From Chaetomium olivaceum (Eukaryota > Ascomycota > Sordariomycetes > Sordariales > Chaetomiaceae), in the NCBI GenBank assembly GCA_039881045.1, contig JAYWVB010000017.1, positions 496,001 through 560,000 on the forward strand: a stretch of DNA of 64,000 nt. Direction: 5' to 3'. A program made the translations under genes and the position numbers. The notes under the pieces were generated by a model that worked only from the letters and a program-made list of their open reading frames with translations, was not told the origin of the DNA and did no database searches. Numbering within the stretch: position 1 is the first letter of the stretch; each line of letters begins with the position of its first letter. This document shows, one piece after another, positions 22,149 through 35,630 of this stretch.

Positions 22149-25100
22149 AAAGGGGCGGGTTGGTTTTGGTGTTGGTGTTGGTCTGGAAGCTTGGAGGTCT
22201 CTGGATAGGGTTCAGGGCAGTAACTACCTAGCAGGCGAAGGGGAATTCGTGTAGGACCTCCTTTCTTTTTACTTTTTACTTTTTATTTTTTTGCTTTTCG
22301 ATAGCTAGGCGCTGGTCTCTAGTGGTCATCTAACCTGGGTAATGGTCCGGTTTACAATTCTATTACCCCTGGTGGAGTGTTTTGAAATGCTACAGAACAT
22401 CCGGTCCGACACATGGGCGGCCCACCCGGCGGCCCGGTACTCCACACTCGGCCCCACTCCGCCGTCTCCTCCCCCACCGGCGAAGTTACCGTTCTCACCG
22501 TCTAAGAGGCTGGTAGCAGGTAACGCCCGCGAGACTCGGCCAAATACATGCTTCGAGGCTTTTCTGATGAGAGCGATTTTACCCGGCTGGCTCCTCAGCC
22601 AGCCCCCAGTTCGAGTGTCCGGCGCGGGTAGGACAGCGTGTCCGAAACGTATAGTCAGACTGACAATCTGAGTAGGGGCTCGCTCGCCGGGAACGTGTGT
22701 GTTCTGCTACTTTGAAGAGGGCGTAGCGCCTGGGCTGGACGATTTGTTACTACGAGAGTGCTGGGCGAGGTCTGGGGTGTGTAGGGGGGAAGGGGGCACA
22801 ATGTGCCTGTTTGCTACAATGGTTTACCAGCTCTGCTTGGCTCTGGTAGGGGCCAGTGACGTGCCTTGCTCCTACAGATCGAGTTTGGAATGATGCCGCC
22901 GTCGATCGGGCAACGGTGTGGAAGGGTCACGAGTCGCTGTATGGGCAGGGCAGGTTCTTTGGAGGGAGGGCTCAGCGCGTCCACGCCGACTGGGTATCTG
23001 CCCGGGCGTCAAGCACAGGTTACAGCGGTGATTTGGTGTTGTGCCGAAACCTTTTGACCGGATTATTCACCGGTCATCAAGAGCATTGACCGAGTGGATT
23101 CGAGCGAAGGGCGATTGAGGAGAGGGCCGTCTCGGCGAAGGAACGCAAAACAAAAGTTGGGGTAGGTTTGGGACGCAAATGACCCTGTGTGTGTGGGTAT
23201 TCCTTCCCCTAAAGTGCTGCCCTTTGTAGGGGAATTTCCACAGCAACGTCATCTGTGAGGCTTCACACTTGGTGGAGGTGAGCTCTTCTATCATCGAAGG
23301 ACCACAGGACCTCCTCTGTCCAAGTTGCCCACTCTGCCGCAGCAGAATTGCACAGTGCAGTTGAGTGAAGATCGCAGCAGCGTGCCGATCAGCCAACCTG
23401 GAAGCACGAGAGAGGATGATCAGCCGTTTGATCGAGGACTCGTTTTGAAACTGGGAGCCTATCGGGAACACACTTGTCGCCCGGCATGACCCACCCACTC
23501 ACAACCCGGACACTGCGCAACGCCTTTTCTATTTGTCAATGCCTCAAGCTGAGCTGGCGGGCGTAATGCACAGGACGAAGAAAAGCATGATCATCCCCCC
23601 ACCGTCATCGAGTTCCTCCGCCGTGGTCGAGTGACACAGCATGGACGGGGCTTCTTTTTCTGCTTGACCCGTTTCAACGAAAGTCCCCGCTCTATTTGCG
23701 GCTTGGTGTGAAGTCCCTAAGTCGGGTAGGGGGTTTGGATAAATGCAAGGAGGGTGTGAAACATCAGACAGCGCGCAACATTGTGACTCTTGTTAATGAA
23801 CTAGAAGACGTAGGTAACGTCTCGCTTGAATCGATGAAGAAAACCTCAGTATAGTTACTAGTTGGAGTTAACGAGTCGTCTCGCAACTTGAACAAGCTCA
23901 ACGAGCAAAAAGAGGAGGCGGTGCCCCAGAGTTACAGTTACAATGGGTCGATGCAGGAAAGCAACACAGGCGATCGAGATCGGCTCATTCTCACGGCCGA
24001 CCTTTGTCGCCTATCACGTGGTGAATGGTCCCAAAAGTCGTTGCGGTGAAACGCTGGCCCACATAGAGGGTTGTCGAATCGGGACGGCTACGCTTGGCCG
24101 ATCCCGTCCCGGCAACGGCGTCCCGGCAATGGCGGGAGCAGACGCGCAAGTTACTGGCCATCAGTGTTCTCTCTGACCCTACGGCGCTGGCTTAACTTAG
24201 TGTATCTCGGAGAGCTCAGCCAGTCGCGTGACGTGCTAAGGTTAGTTTCGGTGTGGCGACCTTGAAGCTCTTTAACCTGCACTAATGATAGTTGCATTCA
24301 TTGCAGCGAGGCGTCAAAACAACACATGCAATCTTACCAGTTCCTTCGTGGCAATAAGCGATTGTTTGCCACTGTGAAAGTATACCTTCGTTAGTGTTTT
24401 AAGTGGGAAGTCGATATCACTTGCAATTACGCCTGTTGCTCCATGTCGTCCCAACCAGGGTGAAGTTGCTGTTGATATTGTATCCCTTTTGAGTGCTTTT
24501 GTAACCGCTTGGTAGAGAAAGCAAGAGAATGATATGTGGATGTGGTACATCTCACATGCATGTTGTCGGGAAACATGCCGCAATGAGCCAAGCTTGGGGC
24601 GTGTGGTTGAGGGAGGCTGTGACCCTCTTTTCAACAGAGGGACTAAGCTACCCATGGTTAGTTACAGGCGGGTGATGGCGATCGGATTAACGGGGATAGA
24701 TGCTTAGTGGCGCCGTGGATGGTTAGATACCACGCTTGTGAACCGGTGTATCGGGGTAGGCGGGGCATGGGACCGTTGTGCTTGCGGCACTCGCAGACTG
24801 GTGGTTTGTGGTAGCGATGCGCCGAGAACCCTGACGAAATCGAGAACCTGAACGAAGCAGTTGGAAGACCCCTCGTCATGTCTGCGTGCGGTGGTTGCGT
24901 CGCGTGTGGCCCGAGGAGCACCTCATCCCCGCGTCTCACTGGTGGCAAACTCTGGGGGCAATGAGCCGAAGAGTAGCCCCAACCTAGTCGACCACTGAAG
25001 GGGGCTTGCCATGCAGCACCACCTGTGCATACCGAGGGCCACAGACCTGCAGATAGCGTGCATGTAATCCTACACAGAGCATGCGGCTTGTGAGTCCGGG

Positions 25101-25441
25101 AATACGCATGAAGTGATGTGAAGGGCGGTGGCCACGGCGTCCCAGTACCCCGGCCCCCGATGTCCCCTCCTTGCTTGGCGTGCTCTTGGTGGGCGTGCCC
25201 AGAGCTCTGACCATCCGGTTCCATATACTTCGTAACCGTAGGTACCAGGCGTTGGTGAGACCAACCTGGTTAACATGTTCCCGAAACTGCTGGGTGAAGG
25301 GGGTGTCAGTGCCGGCTTCGAAGTTCGCCATGGAGCTGGGCATGTCGTGGGCGACCCGTAGAGGAATGTGGACGAGTGAGCGCGTGAGGGGACGGCAGGG
25401 ATGAACAGACCGCCGGTGCGTGTTGTGCGTCCTGGGAGGAT

Positions 25442-25894
25442 CTAGGCTCCTGGGCTCGTGTTGTCCATCGCCTCCAGTGCTGCAACCACTGGGAACATCA
25501 TCGATCGCTGATCCTGGAGAATGAGGTCACTTTCGTGGGCTTTGAAATCGATGCGAGTCAGTATATGAAGGGTTGGGCGCAGGAAATGCGAAGATAGAGG
25601 GTAATCAGCTGTTTGGGCAACGATGGAGGGGTCCTTCGTCGCCTGCAGCTTTTGGAGAACATCAGCCGTCTTGGGGCCAGAGGGCCATCAGTGGCTTGGA
25701 GAGACGGCGTTGGAGGAGGCCAATCGACTGGAGACGGCCTAGACCGTGGCGTCCTGCAAGTGCAAGTCGGCTGTGTCATCGGGCATCTCGTGCAACTCGG
25801 GGTCATGCAGGAGGGGGATGCCACCAGAGAACGGTTCCAGGGCTTGACAGGCGTGTTCGTTCTGGGCGCTGCCCGTTGAAGATGGGGGGAGATC
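25442..25894 (-). pseudogene. Possible decayed protein-coding gene
   Basis: Three overlapping minus-strand stretches in different frames read like real protein, and none starts with ATG. The first (about 25894-25739) contains IPLLHDPELHEMPDDTADLH and stops at 25739. The second (about 25735-25650) contains RLQSIGLLQRRLSKPLMALW. The third (about 25669-25442) contains TADVLQKLQATKDPSIVAQT, then RIDFKAHESDLILQDQRSMM, and ends in TAG. Moving between them needs frame changes without plausible introns. This fits a gene broken by indels; the family is unknown to me. Confidence 0.35.
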
Positions 25895-26283
25895 AGGTCA
25901 CGCTGAACTGATGATCAACCGTGGCCCGAACCAAAGAGAACTCAGACGGGTGGGCGTAAGCGGAAAGAAAATAAAAATAAAATATAAGAATAACTTGGGG
26001 AGAAGAAGAGCCTGGTGGGCACGCACAATGGATGCGAAGACTGAAAGATACTGTACCTGATCATGGCGAACCTAATCGTGTGGTTGATCGCAGCGTCAAG
26101 AGGAGCAATTCCACTCATTCACCCCAATTTCGAGCCACTGTGCAGGCCGCTGCAGGGTTATGTCGTCCCATTTCGATGATACCTCGTCAGGTGGTCCCCG
26201 AATCTTCCGGAATGGTGACTGGTTGCAAATCCATCCCCGGGGGCACGGGTGACGGGTTGTCTCTGTTGACTTTGCTTTGCTTT

Positions 26284-26307
26284 CCAATGCTCCAATGCTC
26301 CAATGCT
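26284..26307 (+). promoter_or_regulatory. Three tandem CCAAT boxes (CCAATGCT repeated)
   Basis: The 8-nt unit CCAATGCT occurs three times without interruption, about 1.3 kb before the rim15 ATG. It may be a HAP-complex target or a small tandem repeat with no function. The 8-bp spacing is shorter than one helical turn, so all three could not be bound at once. Confidence 0.35.
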
Positions 26308-27579
26308 TGGCTTTCCATGGCCGCGCGACCCAGCGGGAAACGGGAAAAGAAAAACCTGGCTCGAGCCTGGAAGAAAATAGAGTGGGCCCAGCTCACCCAA
26401 GGTCTCGCGACCTTGGTTCCGTGGCTCCCGTCAGCACGTTCTGGGTAGCAATACCAGGCACCTCCTCAGGCCCGTAACTTCGGCATCTCTGATTGGTAGA
26501 CCCATTCAATTCCCCGCTTCCAACGGTACCCCACGCCGCGCGCCGAGCAGCCACGAGCACGATTCGAAAAGAAAGCGAGAGAGGGTCACAGTGTGATTCG
26601 GCTCTGTGCACTCGTTCTTGAATTCACGTTGGCACGTTGGGTAGTTCCGTGTCGGCTCTCGTTTCCCTTGCTCCTGTGGACGTTTGGACGGAAATGCGGC
26701 CGAGTTGAGTTGCAACCACGACTCCCGAGTGTTCCCTCCTAAATTTACCTCGGAAACAAAACAACAAATCCCACAACAAACCTGGGAACACCCGATAATT
26801 TTTACTCTTTTTTTCTCTTCAAGCCACTGGCTATTTGGTGCTCTTTGCCTTGTCAGAAGCGTTGGTTGGGCATCACCCTTCGCCCACTTTCTCGCTTCCC
26901 TCCCTGCGAGGAAGCTCGGATCCGAATAAAGAAACCCCACTTTAACTTTGGCTTCTGATCAATCAACAAAAGCCACCCGACCAAGTCGACGTCGACGAGA
27001 CCACCCATCCCGAGGGATATCCTCGTTCTGATGCTGGTGACGCTTTCCAGTGCCTGTCCTCACAGCGCCATCTCGGAATTGCCGTGGCCAGACAAGCCGC
27101 AGCCGTGCCGCCGACTCGCGTTGCTCTGATCACGGCGCCAAAACCCGCACCCAAGCCCACCACCATCAGGCACCGAGTCCTTGACAACGAAACGACCAAC
27201 AACGCTCTCCGCGGAGCATACGAGGTTCTTCGTTGCCATTGACGCACGTGTTGTAACCGGACGACACCTTCGATCGCGAAATCACGACCTCTTCTTCGGA
27301 TCACAGCGGGGCTTACCACGTCAACCGCACCGCATTATGTCTCGGGCTTGCGCTGTGCTATAGCTTCTGGCAGCTTGGCCAGAAACCTCCTGGCTGGTTC
27401 CCCCTGGACCTCCAGACCACCGACTGTCCTTCCTCGCCGCAAGAGGACGATAACCCCTCCATCAACCCCGCGCACCCGGCGCGCCAAGAGAGCCGTGATA
27501 AGGCCTTCACAGATCTGGCTTCGTTACAGATGCTATCTGAGCAAGAATTGGTTTCTGGAACAGTCAATACATCATCACA

Positions 27580-30500
27580 ATGGAGGCAGCCTCTACTATG
27601 CCGGGCATGCTTGCTCCCCCGGCCGTGACCTCTCTCAGGGCCGCCCCGATGGAGCGGTCGCTCAGCGAGGACATCCGGGAGGAGAGGCAGGAGCTCCGCG
27701 ACGCCGCTGAGCAGACCCTGAATGTCATCTTGGATCTCAACATCGACGGGACAATCCGTTGGGTTAGCCCTTCTTGGGTTGACGTTATCGGAACCCAGCC
27801 GGACTCGGTCCTGGGCACCCCCATTTCCGATCTCATCGTCAGCGATAATTCCAACATCTTTTCGGAAGTCGTCGAGAGCATGACCCAGGATGACAGGCGG
27901 AGCCAGTTCATTCGTTTCGCTGTCAGGCTGGGTCCTCTGTCGAAGCTCATTCCCCTGGATATGCTCAAAGAGCCCGAGGAGACCGCCGAGCCTGTCGTCA
28001 TCGATCTGGAGGCCCAAGGCATCATGGTCTACACCGGGCCTTCGGGCGGGGAGAGCCATGTGAGTTTGTTCTGCTAAGGGTTTATTTTCATGTCAATACT
28101 GATACCAGGTTCTAGACCATGTGGATGATCCGGCAGTGGGCTGCACCGCGGGAGATCAAGATCGACCTGCCCAACGTTATTGTCGATTCGCTAGGATCCG
28201 GCGCAGAGGTGCTAGCAAGCTACCTTACCCAACTCGCCGAGTCGGGTGTGGATGACCCTGAATCGCTCCCTCCACCCCTGCCTGTGCTCTGCCGAATATG
28301 CGAACGCCAGATCTCACCATGGTGGTTTGAGAAGCACACCGATCTGTGCTTGCAAGAGCATCGCGCTGAAATGGATGTCCAGATGGCCCAAGAAGGTCTC
28401 ACCGAGCACCGCCATGCGATCGTCAAGGTCCTCGACGCTCTCGAGGCAAGGCACAGCCGCTCGTTGGTGGGAGACCAGACCAAACTGCCCGTCGCCGAGT
28501 ACAAGAGCCTGGCGATTGGACCACCGAACTCTTCCAACTCATCGGGGAACTCGTCCCCCGTACCTGGTGCCGCCCCTGGTCGGTCACGCGAACGCTCTTC
28601 TGGCTTCGGGCACGCGCGGGCTCGGTCTTTTGCCATTCGCAGACCTCAGGCCAGGATTGTCGAATTGCTGCTGGATCTCTGCGATACCGCCATTGAAATC
28701 AGCACCCCCGCCATCAAGGAGTCGTCGCAGGCTCCCGGTGAGTTCCGCACGCAGTCACCGCAGTCGGAAAATCGGATTACGCAAGTGATGCAGTGGGAGA
28801 CGCCAGGCACGAACACGCTAGAGCAGGAACAAGGGCTTGCGCTGTTATGTGCTGACACCGAGAAGTTTGCCAAAGAAAAGGTCGAGGCTATCTTCCGTCA
28901 CCGCAGGATTCTCGAGTACTCGGAGCGGATCCGGATCGAGTTTGCCTACATGGTCCAGGACTGCATAGACGCCGCCATGCGCAAGGCTGCTAAGATTGCT
29001 GCTGGTCGTCTCAGCGACTCGGCCGACGAGGAGGATGGGGACGCCGAAGCTACGCCTGCGACGGAAGAAGGCATTTTCGCCGGGTCTTTCGATGCGCCTT
29101 CAACTCTAGCATTGGCACTCCAGAACGCCGATATTAGCGACGACCCCGATAGGCGCCGGTTGTCGGCGTTGAATTCGCCGAGATCGAGTAGCCCCAAGGA
29201 GTGCCCGACGCCTCGATCCAATCTTGGTCCTCACAGTCTGACAGGTGCCACCCAGTCCCGCCGGGAATCCATGATATTTGAGAGCGATGCCGGGGATAGC
29301 GACGGCAGCCTTAGGTCATCCTCGGTCGCCTCAAGGGCCCCACAGCGAACAGATTCTCCCATGTCCGAGTTTGGCGACCTTCGCCGACAGGCGAGCTCAC
29401 GACAACACCATCGCAGAAGTCTCATTCTCCCAGGCGCCGTGTCGCCGCGGAGACAAGAGTCACCCTCGAGAGGCGCCCAGCCCCCCTCGTCACCTCTCCG
29501 GATTCACAAGCCTCGGAACTTGCCATTCCCTTCGGACGCTCTGATGTCTCCCGAAGCGTCGCCGATGCTGCCGAGCAGCGAATTCACATCGCCCAGCATC
29601 TCGCACACCTACCACCATCATCGGAGGCAGTCATCGGCTGCTGTTTCTTCGGTCCCCGGGGAGGTGGCAGTGAAGCCCCCGCCCTCCCCTCGGCTCAGCG
29701 CCGTTGTGGGCGGTCCGCAAGCTAAAGCGGTCCCGCCCTCGATCAAAGACTTTGAGATCATCAAGCCCATCAGCAAAGGTGCGTTTGGCAGTGTCTACCT
29801 GTCAAAGAAGAAGTCCACGGGCGAGTACTTTGCGATCAAGGTGCTGAAGAAAGCCGACATGGTCGCCAAGAACCAGGTCACCAACGTCAAGGCCGAGCGT
29901 GCCATCATGATGTGGCAAGGAGAGAGCGACTTTGTTGCGAAGCTATACTGGACCTTCTCCAGCAAAGACTATCTCTACTTGGTCATGGAGTACCTCAATG
30001 GCGGTGATTGTGCCTCGCTAATCAAGGTGTTGGGCGGCCTTCCCGAGGACTGGGCTAAAAAGTACCTCGGAGAAGTCGTGTTAGGCGTTGAGCATCTGCA
30101 TAACCGGGGCATTGTTCACCGCGACCTCAAGCCTGACAACCTGTTGATTGACCAAAAGGGCCACTTGAAACTGACTGACTTCGGTCTCTCGCGAATGGGG
30201 TTAATCGGACGACAGAAACGGGCTTTGAATTGCGGCACTGATTCGGCGCCAGACCTCCTCAAGCAGGGTCCATTTGCTCGATCTACCTCGATGGCATCGT
30301 CTCGGTCCACCTCGTTAGACCTCCACGGCCGAAGTCAGTCTCCAGGTTCCACCCCACAGATGACGCCGAACGATCCCACCACGGGCTTGCCTCAGCCATC
30401 GTATTTTAGCTTGGGGACATTCTCACATGAGCCGCGCCGCGTCTCAACCCATCGCAGCGATAGTGGCGGCAGCGAGAGCTTGCCGCAGATGCTCGGGAAT

Positions 30501-33500
30501 TTGTCGTTGAATGACCCTCACGTGAACAACTCACAAGTCATTCTGTCTCCTGCCGAGGGCAGCGAGGCCGAGGTTTCTGGCTCGCCGGACCTTGCATCGC
30601 TTGCCTCGCTTTCTCACACAACCACGCAGAATAGCAACGAGTCCAACAAAGGGACGCCTCCGCAGCCAGCTATGCCACCTCCGAACTGGGCACTATTCGA
30701 TCCCGAAGATACCAACCGTCGTTTCGTGGGCACGCCTGATTACCTGGCTCCCGAGACGATCAGGGGCGAGCCGCAAGATGAGACGAGCGATTGGTGGTCT
30801 GTCGGGTGCATCATGTATGAGTTCCTTTACGGTATCCCTCCGTTCAACGCCGACGAGGCGGACATGGTCTTTGAAAATATCCTGGCTCGCAGAATTCACT
30901 GGCCGGATGAAAGCGAGGATGAAGTTTCACCAGAAGCCAAGGACCTCATAAACAAGCTGCTCTGCATGGATCCGCAGCAACGGCTCGGGTCAAACCGTGA
31001 TGAGAAGTTCCAGAGCGGCGGCGAGGAAATCCGCAACCATCCCTGGTTTGCCGAGGTGAACTGGACCTCGCTTCTCCAGGATGAGGCCCAGTTTGTCCCA
31101 CAGCCTGAGAACCCCGAAGATACCGAGTACTTTGATGCCCGTGGCGCTACCCTGCAAGCCTTTACCGAGGAGATCGAAGACCAGCACTCACCGCCTGCTA
31201 CCGCGCCTGCCGCCGATTACCACGATCGCCCACATGACGCCCTTTCTCGCGTTAGGGCGCAGGTTAACTCGATGAAGCGTGGCCTTATGCCGCTCCACAT
31301 TCCGCCGCATGTCCGAGACTTAAAGAGCAGGCGATTGAGCGAGCCAGCCGCGGCTGACGACTTTGGCAATTTTTCATTCAAGAACCTGCCCGTACTCGAG
31401 AAGGCAAACAAGGACGTGATCCAGAAGCTGCGAGCCGAGGCTATGGCGGCCCAGAGCAAACCAATCAGCCCCGGCGCCCTAGGAAGCCTCACATCCCCCG
31501 GGCCGGTCCTCGAAGGCAGCCCGGTTATCACGAATCCGGTTCAGAGGACGCTCTCGAATGCCAAAGCATCCCACAGGCCACAGTCACCGTCTAGTGTCAG
31601 CCAGGCACACTCCTCTCCCAACCGCGTCTCGCAACCGTCGTCGCCTTTGTTGGTATCGTTTGTCGCTGGTCCGGGAACTGAAGGCCGACGGAAAGCATCG
31701 AGCAATTCCTCAAGCTTGTCCCAGCCCTCTGGGAATTCCCTGCAGCCTGGGAACTTCTTCGAGGTGCCCCGCGTTCCGCCTACTTTACAGAAAGCAGCTA
31801 CCACCATTGCGGCCACCGCATCGCCAAGCAAAGGCCGGGGAAGCGCGCCAGCTCAGTTGCCGATCTCGCCTCAGAAGTCGGTCCCGAACCATGTGATGTC
31901 TACGCCGCGGCATAGCAGTAGCTCATCCGGCGGGCGCTCCCGCTCGCTCACTGTTGGCTCACAAGAGGGCAGCCCCGTGACTACAGATATGTTGGCAGCC
32001 CACCATAGGAACCGCCGAAGCCAGGTGTTCGACATGTCACCGTCATCTTCGGACAACGAGGGTGATAAGGCGAACGCGCTCCTCAGAGTTCAGCGGCGGC
32101 GTCAAAGCTCGAGGCGCATGTCGTACATCGCAGCTGGCGATGGTCCCCTCTTTCGCCCCCTGGACGTCCTCATCTGCGATGACCATCCTGTCTCTCGAAT
32201 GGTGATGGAAAAGCTACTCGAGAAGTTGCGATGCCGGACCATCTCGGCTGCTACGGGCAGCGAGGCTATCCGGTACGCTATGAGCGATATCAAATTTGAT
32301 ATCATGTTCCTCGAGTTTCGGCTCCCGCAGCTCTCGGGGTCTGACGTTGCCCGCATGATCCGTGACACGAAACATGCCAACACACATACTCCCTTGGTCG
32401 CCATCACGTCGTATTTGAAAGAGCTGCCTGCGCCTCAGTACTTTGACTCGCTCGTCGAGAAACCTATCAGCTCGTCAAAGCTAACCGAAGTACTGAGTAC
32501 GCTCTGCCACTGGAAGGCTCCGATACCCGGTCAAACTAGCTCGCTGTCCCTGGCGCTGCCACATCCAGTCCCGTCAGGGTTGCGGCAAGAGAGCCTGCGG
32601 CTCGAAGACAGTCCAACATCAGCCTCCTCGGGCTACCTGATTCGATCGAGCGGCAGCTTCCGTGAGGACTCCATCGGCTCTAGTCTCTTTGGAGATTCGG
32701 AGTCGGTGGCAACCGACGATATCCCGGTTCTCATCAGCAGGAAGGCCACGGGCGAATGGGACGACGGCGGACTCGGCATATCGGGGGCGGATGAGATTCT
32801 CGCAGGCTCTAATCACCCACCATCATCTCCTATTCAGCCACGCCACACCACGCCTCAGTCCGCCCCCGCGCAGATCGAGCACACGCCGGCACGCCCTAAA
32901 GGCCCCGCACCACAGCGCTCGCTCGAGAAACTCAAAGCGAAGCGCGAATCGATCGAGAAGCGCCGGTATGAGGGCAGCGTTGACTCGGCTGACGACGAGG
33001 ACGACGAGCTCGGCCAGACGAGCAGCGGCAGCGGGAGTGGGAGTGGAAGCGGCAGCGCGAGCGGCAGCAACCCTGGCTCACCCTCGGGTCAGCAGTACCG
33101 CAGCAAGTCTGGCCTACCATCATCGAAGCTCGGTATCGAGATGATGCGTGCCAATAGCCATGATAGCATGATCACCGGGCCGGAAAGCGCGGGTACTGTA
33201 GAGCCGGGTACGCAGGTGGTTACGCCAAACCAGGAGATACAGCGGCTAGAATTCCCCAAATTCGAATCTCCTGCTGCCGGCTTGGACATGCTGACGTACA
33301 GCAACCCCTTTGCTCCAGCACACCCTGCCATGTGCACCCCACCCGGTCTGGGGGCGGCGGCAGGGGCACTCAGCGGCGGATCCGACATCGACGTTGACGA
33401 GACCCCGCGACCGATCTCAGCTCTGGAACGTCGGGACATGTTTGAGGACGAAGATCCCACCCCACGACGCCCGCCAGTCAAGACGGCGGATCGTGACGAC

Positions 33501-33530
33501 TCCATGTCGCCCTTCCCTGGCGGCATCTAA
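27580..33530 (+). CDS. rim15: Rim15-type nutrient-signalling kinase (PAS, kinase, receiver)
   Basis: Two exons, 27580-28059 and 28116-33530, join through a 56-nt intron (GTGAGT to CTAG) and code 1964 aa. A PAS-like domain lies near residues 40-130 (LDLNIDGTIRWVSPSW). A C2HC finger follows at C219, C222, H234 and C238. The AGC-type kinase starts at F706 (KPISKGAFGSVYLSKK), with the HRD loop at H828-D830 and DFG at D848. The activation segment holds a ~180-residue Ser-rich insert before GTPDYLAPE (T1033), as in Rim15 and Greatwall kinases. A response-regulator receiver domain follows near 1510-1625 with acidic D1515/D1516, but the usual phospho-Asp position is Glu (E1560, FLEFRLP). Rim15 acts below TOR and PKA and phosphorylates endosulfine proteins to set quiescence. 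The C-terminus has a Ser/Gly run. Confidence 0.95.
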
Positions 33531-35630
33531 CACCCACCTAGGACTTGAACCTGGGTAGTAGGCGGCTGGCCTTGGGACCCAGCTTGCCCCTGCTTTGACA
33601 TGAACAACTTCCGTTTTTTTCATTTATCTTTTTTTTCTTTTTCTTTTACTGTGTCCATCCTCTCTCAAATAGCGCGGCGTTTCCGGGGGGTTGCAGGAGC
33701 AAGCGGATGGGGATAAGGGGTAGAGAGGGGGCCAGGCCGGCACAAGATTGCATCACCAGAACCCACTGGCACTGCGCTTTTCGATTGGTCATCGTTTTTC
33801 CATTTGTCCTGTTTCTCCTTTGTTGAGACAGCGAGGGGATCGGTGTTTGGGTGTTTATGGAGCCAGGGGCGGATTCCAGGGTTTTTCATTTTGGACTGAC
33901 TGGGCAGACATAGCAAGGCGCAAGGCATGAATGGCATGGCATGGCATCATCATCATCAAGCAAGGGCGTCAAGCGTGGATTGGGTTGTTCCGTGGCGGTA
34001 GGGTTATCGCCTTGGAAGCGAGGAACGGGGCTGCGCGTTGGTCGGGTTGGCCGGTTGGCTGGCTCGAGTTGACTTGATTGCTTGGGTGCTTTGCGTTTCG
34101 GCTGCGTTGCGTTGCGGTTCCGTTCTGCTCTGCTCTGCTATGGTATGTCTTGGGAGTGGCGTCGTGGTGGATGGTGGTTAGGTGTCGGGAGGAGGAGGGG
34201 GGTTGAGTCGGAGTCTTGCGCGCCGGACGGACGAGGCCTATCACACACAAACCACCGCGCCACTCTACTGCTTTTGCGTCATTTCTTTGTCTGTTTCCTT
34301 TGCTTTCGATTCGTTGTTCATAACTACGGGTTGCGACTGAACTTGCCTGGCTACTATGGGTGTGGTTTCTTCTGTACATTTGCTTGGCACGTCTTGAACT
34401 GGGTAGGAGGGCGTGGGCCTGACCTATTCTATGGGACGGAGGGACGTATGATGGGAGGGAAGGAAAAGGGAGAGGGACTCTCTCTGGATGGAAAAGGGAA
34501 ACAAAACAGTCGGCTAAACAACCAAAGAGGAAGTTCGGAGTCGGTTAGTCATATACCACACACAGTCAGGTTGATCGGACTGGTCTCGGGCGACGGCGCA
34601 GTACCAGATGGATGGGATCTGAGGCTAGCTGCTTAGGCATTACCGGTACTTTACTCAAAGAGCGCACTGCAATATACATATCAGATTGGATTTTGTTGTG
34701 CCGTTGATGTGACTGTTTGAGGAACTCGATGTGAAAGTAATGTCGCTAATAGGGGTAACGTCAAATGCTGTGATAGTCGTGCCATCTCCACTGAAACCAG
34801 CATCATGATTCCCGGCTCACATACATTACCCAGCCTTGTGAGCCCTTCAGGACTGGGATCAGGACTTTCCCAGTGCCGTGATTCGGTCCTCCATAGACCT
34901 CGATTCCAAGGAAGTTAGCACCTCTCACACCCAGGCTCGCGCCATGATAGTCCTCGGGGCTCCGGTATTAGAACATTGGACTGGGGCGTCCCAAGCGCAA
35001 ATGGGTCAGGCCAAGTCTAGTCTGTTCAGGGGTAGGGGGCCCTTTTGTATTTTTCGTTTTCACGTTGCATTTCGTTGTACATAAGACAAGAGCCCCTGGG
35101 ATGGCTTCAGTTCTTGGTAGTCAAGCAAGCAACCAGACATCAAGATCACCAGTTTCTGAACACGCGCGCGCGCCACGATTATAGATCCAACAGTGCGTCA
35201 GTGTGTAAACCTACCTCTGAACAGAGGGCGGAGCAGGTCAGCGGTTCTGTTTAATGCCTCTGGATGTTGTGGTTCTCTCCGACATGGCAGGTCTTAGAAT
35301 CTGAGGGTAGTGATTTGGCTGTTGGCCTGACAGTTGCAGACATCTCCACCACACTCACCTGTTCAACATCCAGCACGGCAGTTCTGTCTGGATCTCGATT
35401 ACAACTTCCCTGCCTCGGGAAACTTTTGCTCACAATACGAAAGTGAGAAGGATGAAAGCAAGCTGCGCGAAAGGAGCCAACGAGTTTCTCAGTGGTCGGC
35501 ATGAACAGGGAGAACAAGCCACCAGCGCACCACAAAGTGCTCGCACTACGATACTACTCTCCGAGGGGAGAAGGTAGCCATCGATCGTCAGAAAGCTCGC
35601 AGATATAGGCCTAGCCCGTTTAGCCGTTCG
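33531..35630. other. rim15 3' region and gene-poor DNA
   Basis: T-rich DNA at about 33600-33650 suits the rim15 3' UTR. Short iterations of GGCAT and CAT occur at about 33930-33960, and TGCTC words at about 34127-34140. No conserved frame, tRNA or domain is seen up to the broken coiled-coil ORF. Confidence 0.5.

Larger units (their letters stand above)
22149..27579. other. Long gene-poor interval and rim15 upstream region
   Basis: No intact conserved gene is visible in these 5.4 kb. The patch at 25442-25894 holds protein-like frames on the minus strand and is listed separately. Other fragments at 24984-25343 and 24314-24655 on the minus strand have some coding texture but no recognisable domain. 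From about 26.2 kb onward the DNA probably belongs to the promoter and long leader of the rim15-type gene, including three tandem CCAAT boxes at 26284-26307. Confidence 0.45.

Noticed and set aside
33536..33562. T-arm-like sequence after rim15
   Set aside because: The flanking bases do not form a T-stem or acceptor stem.
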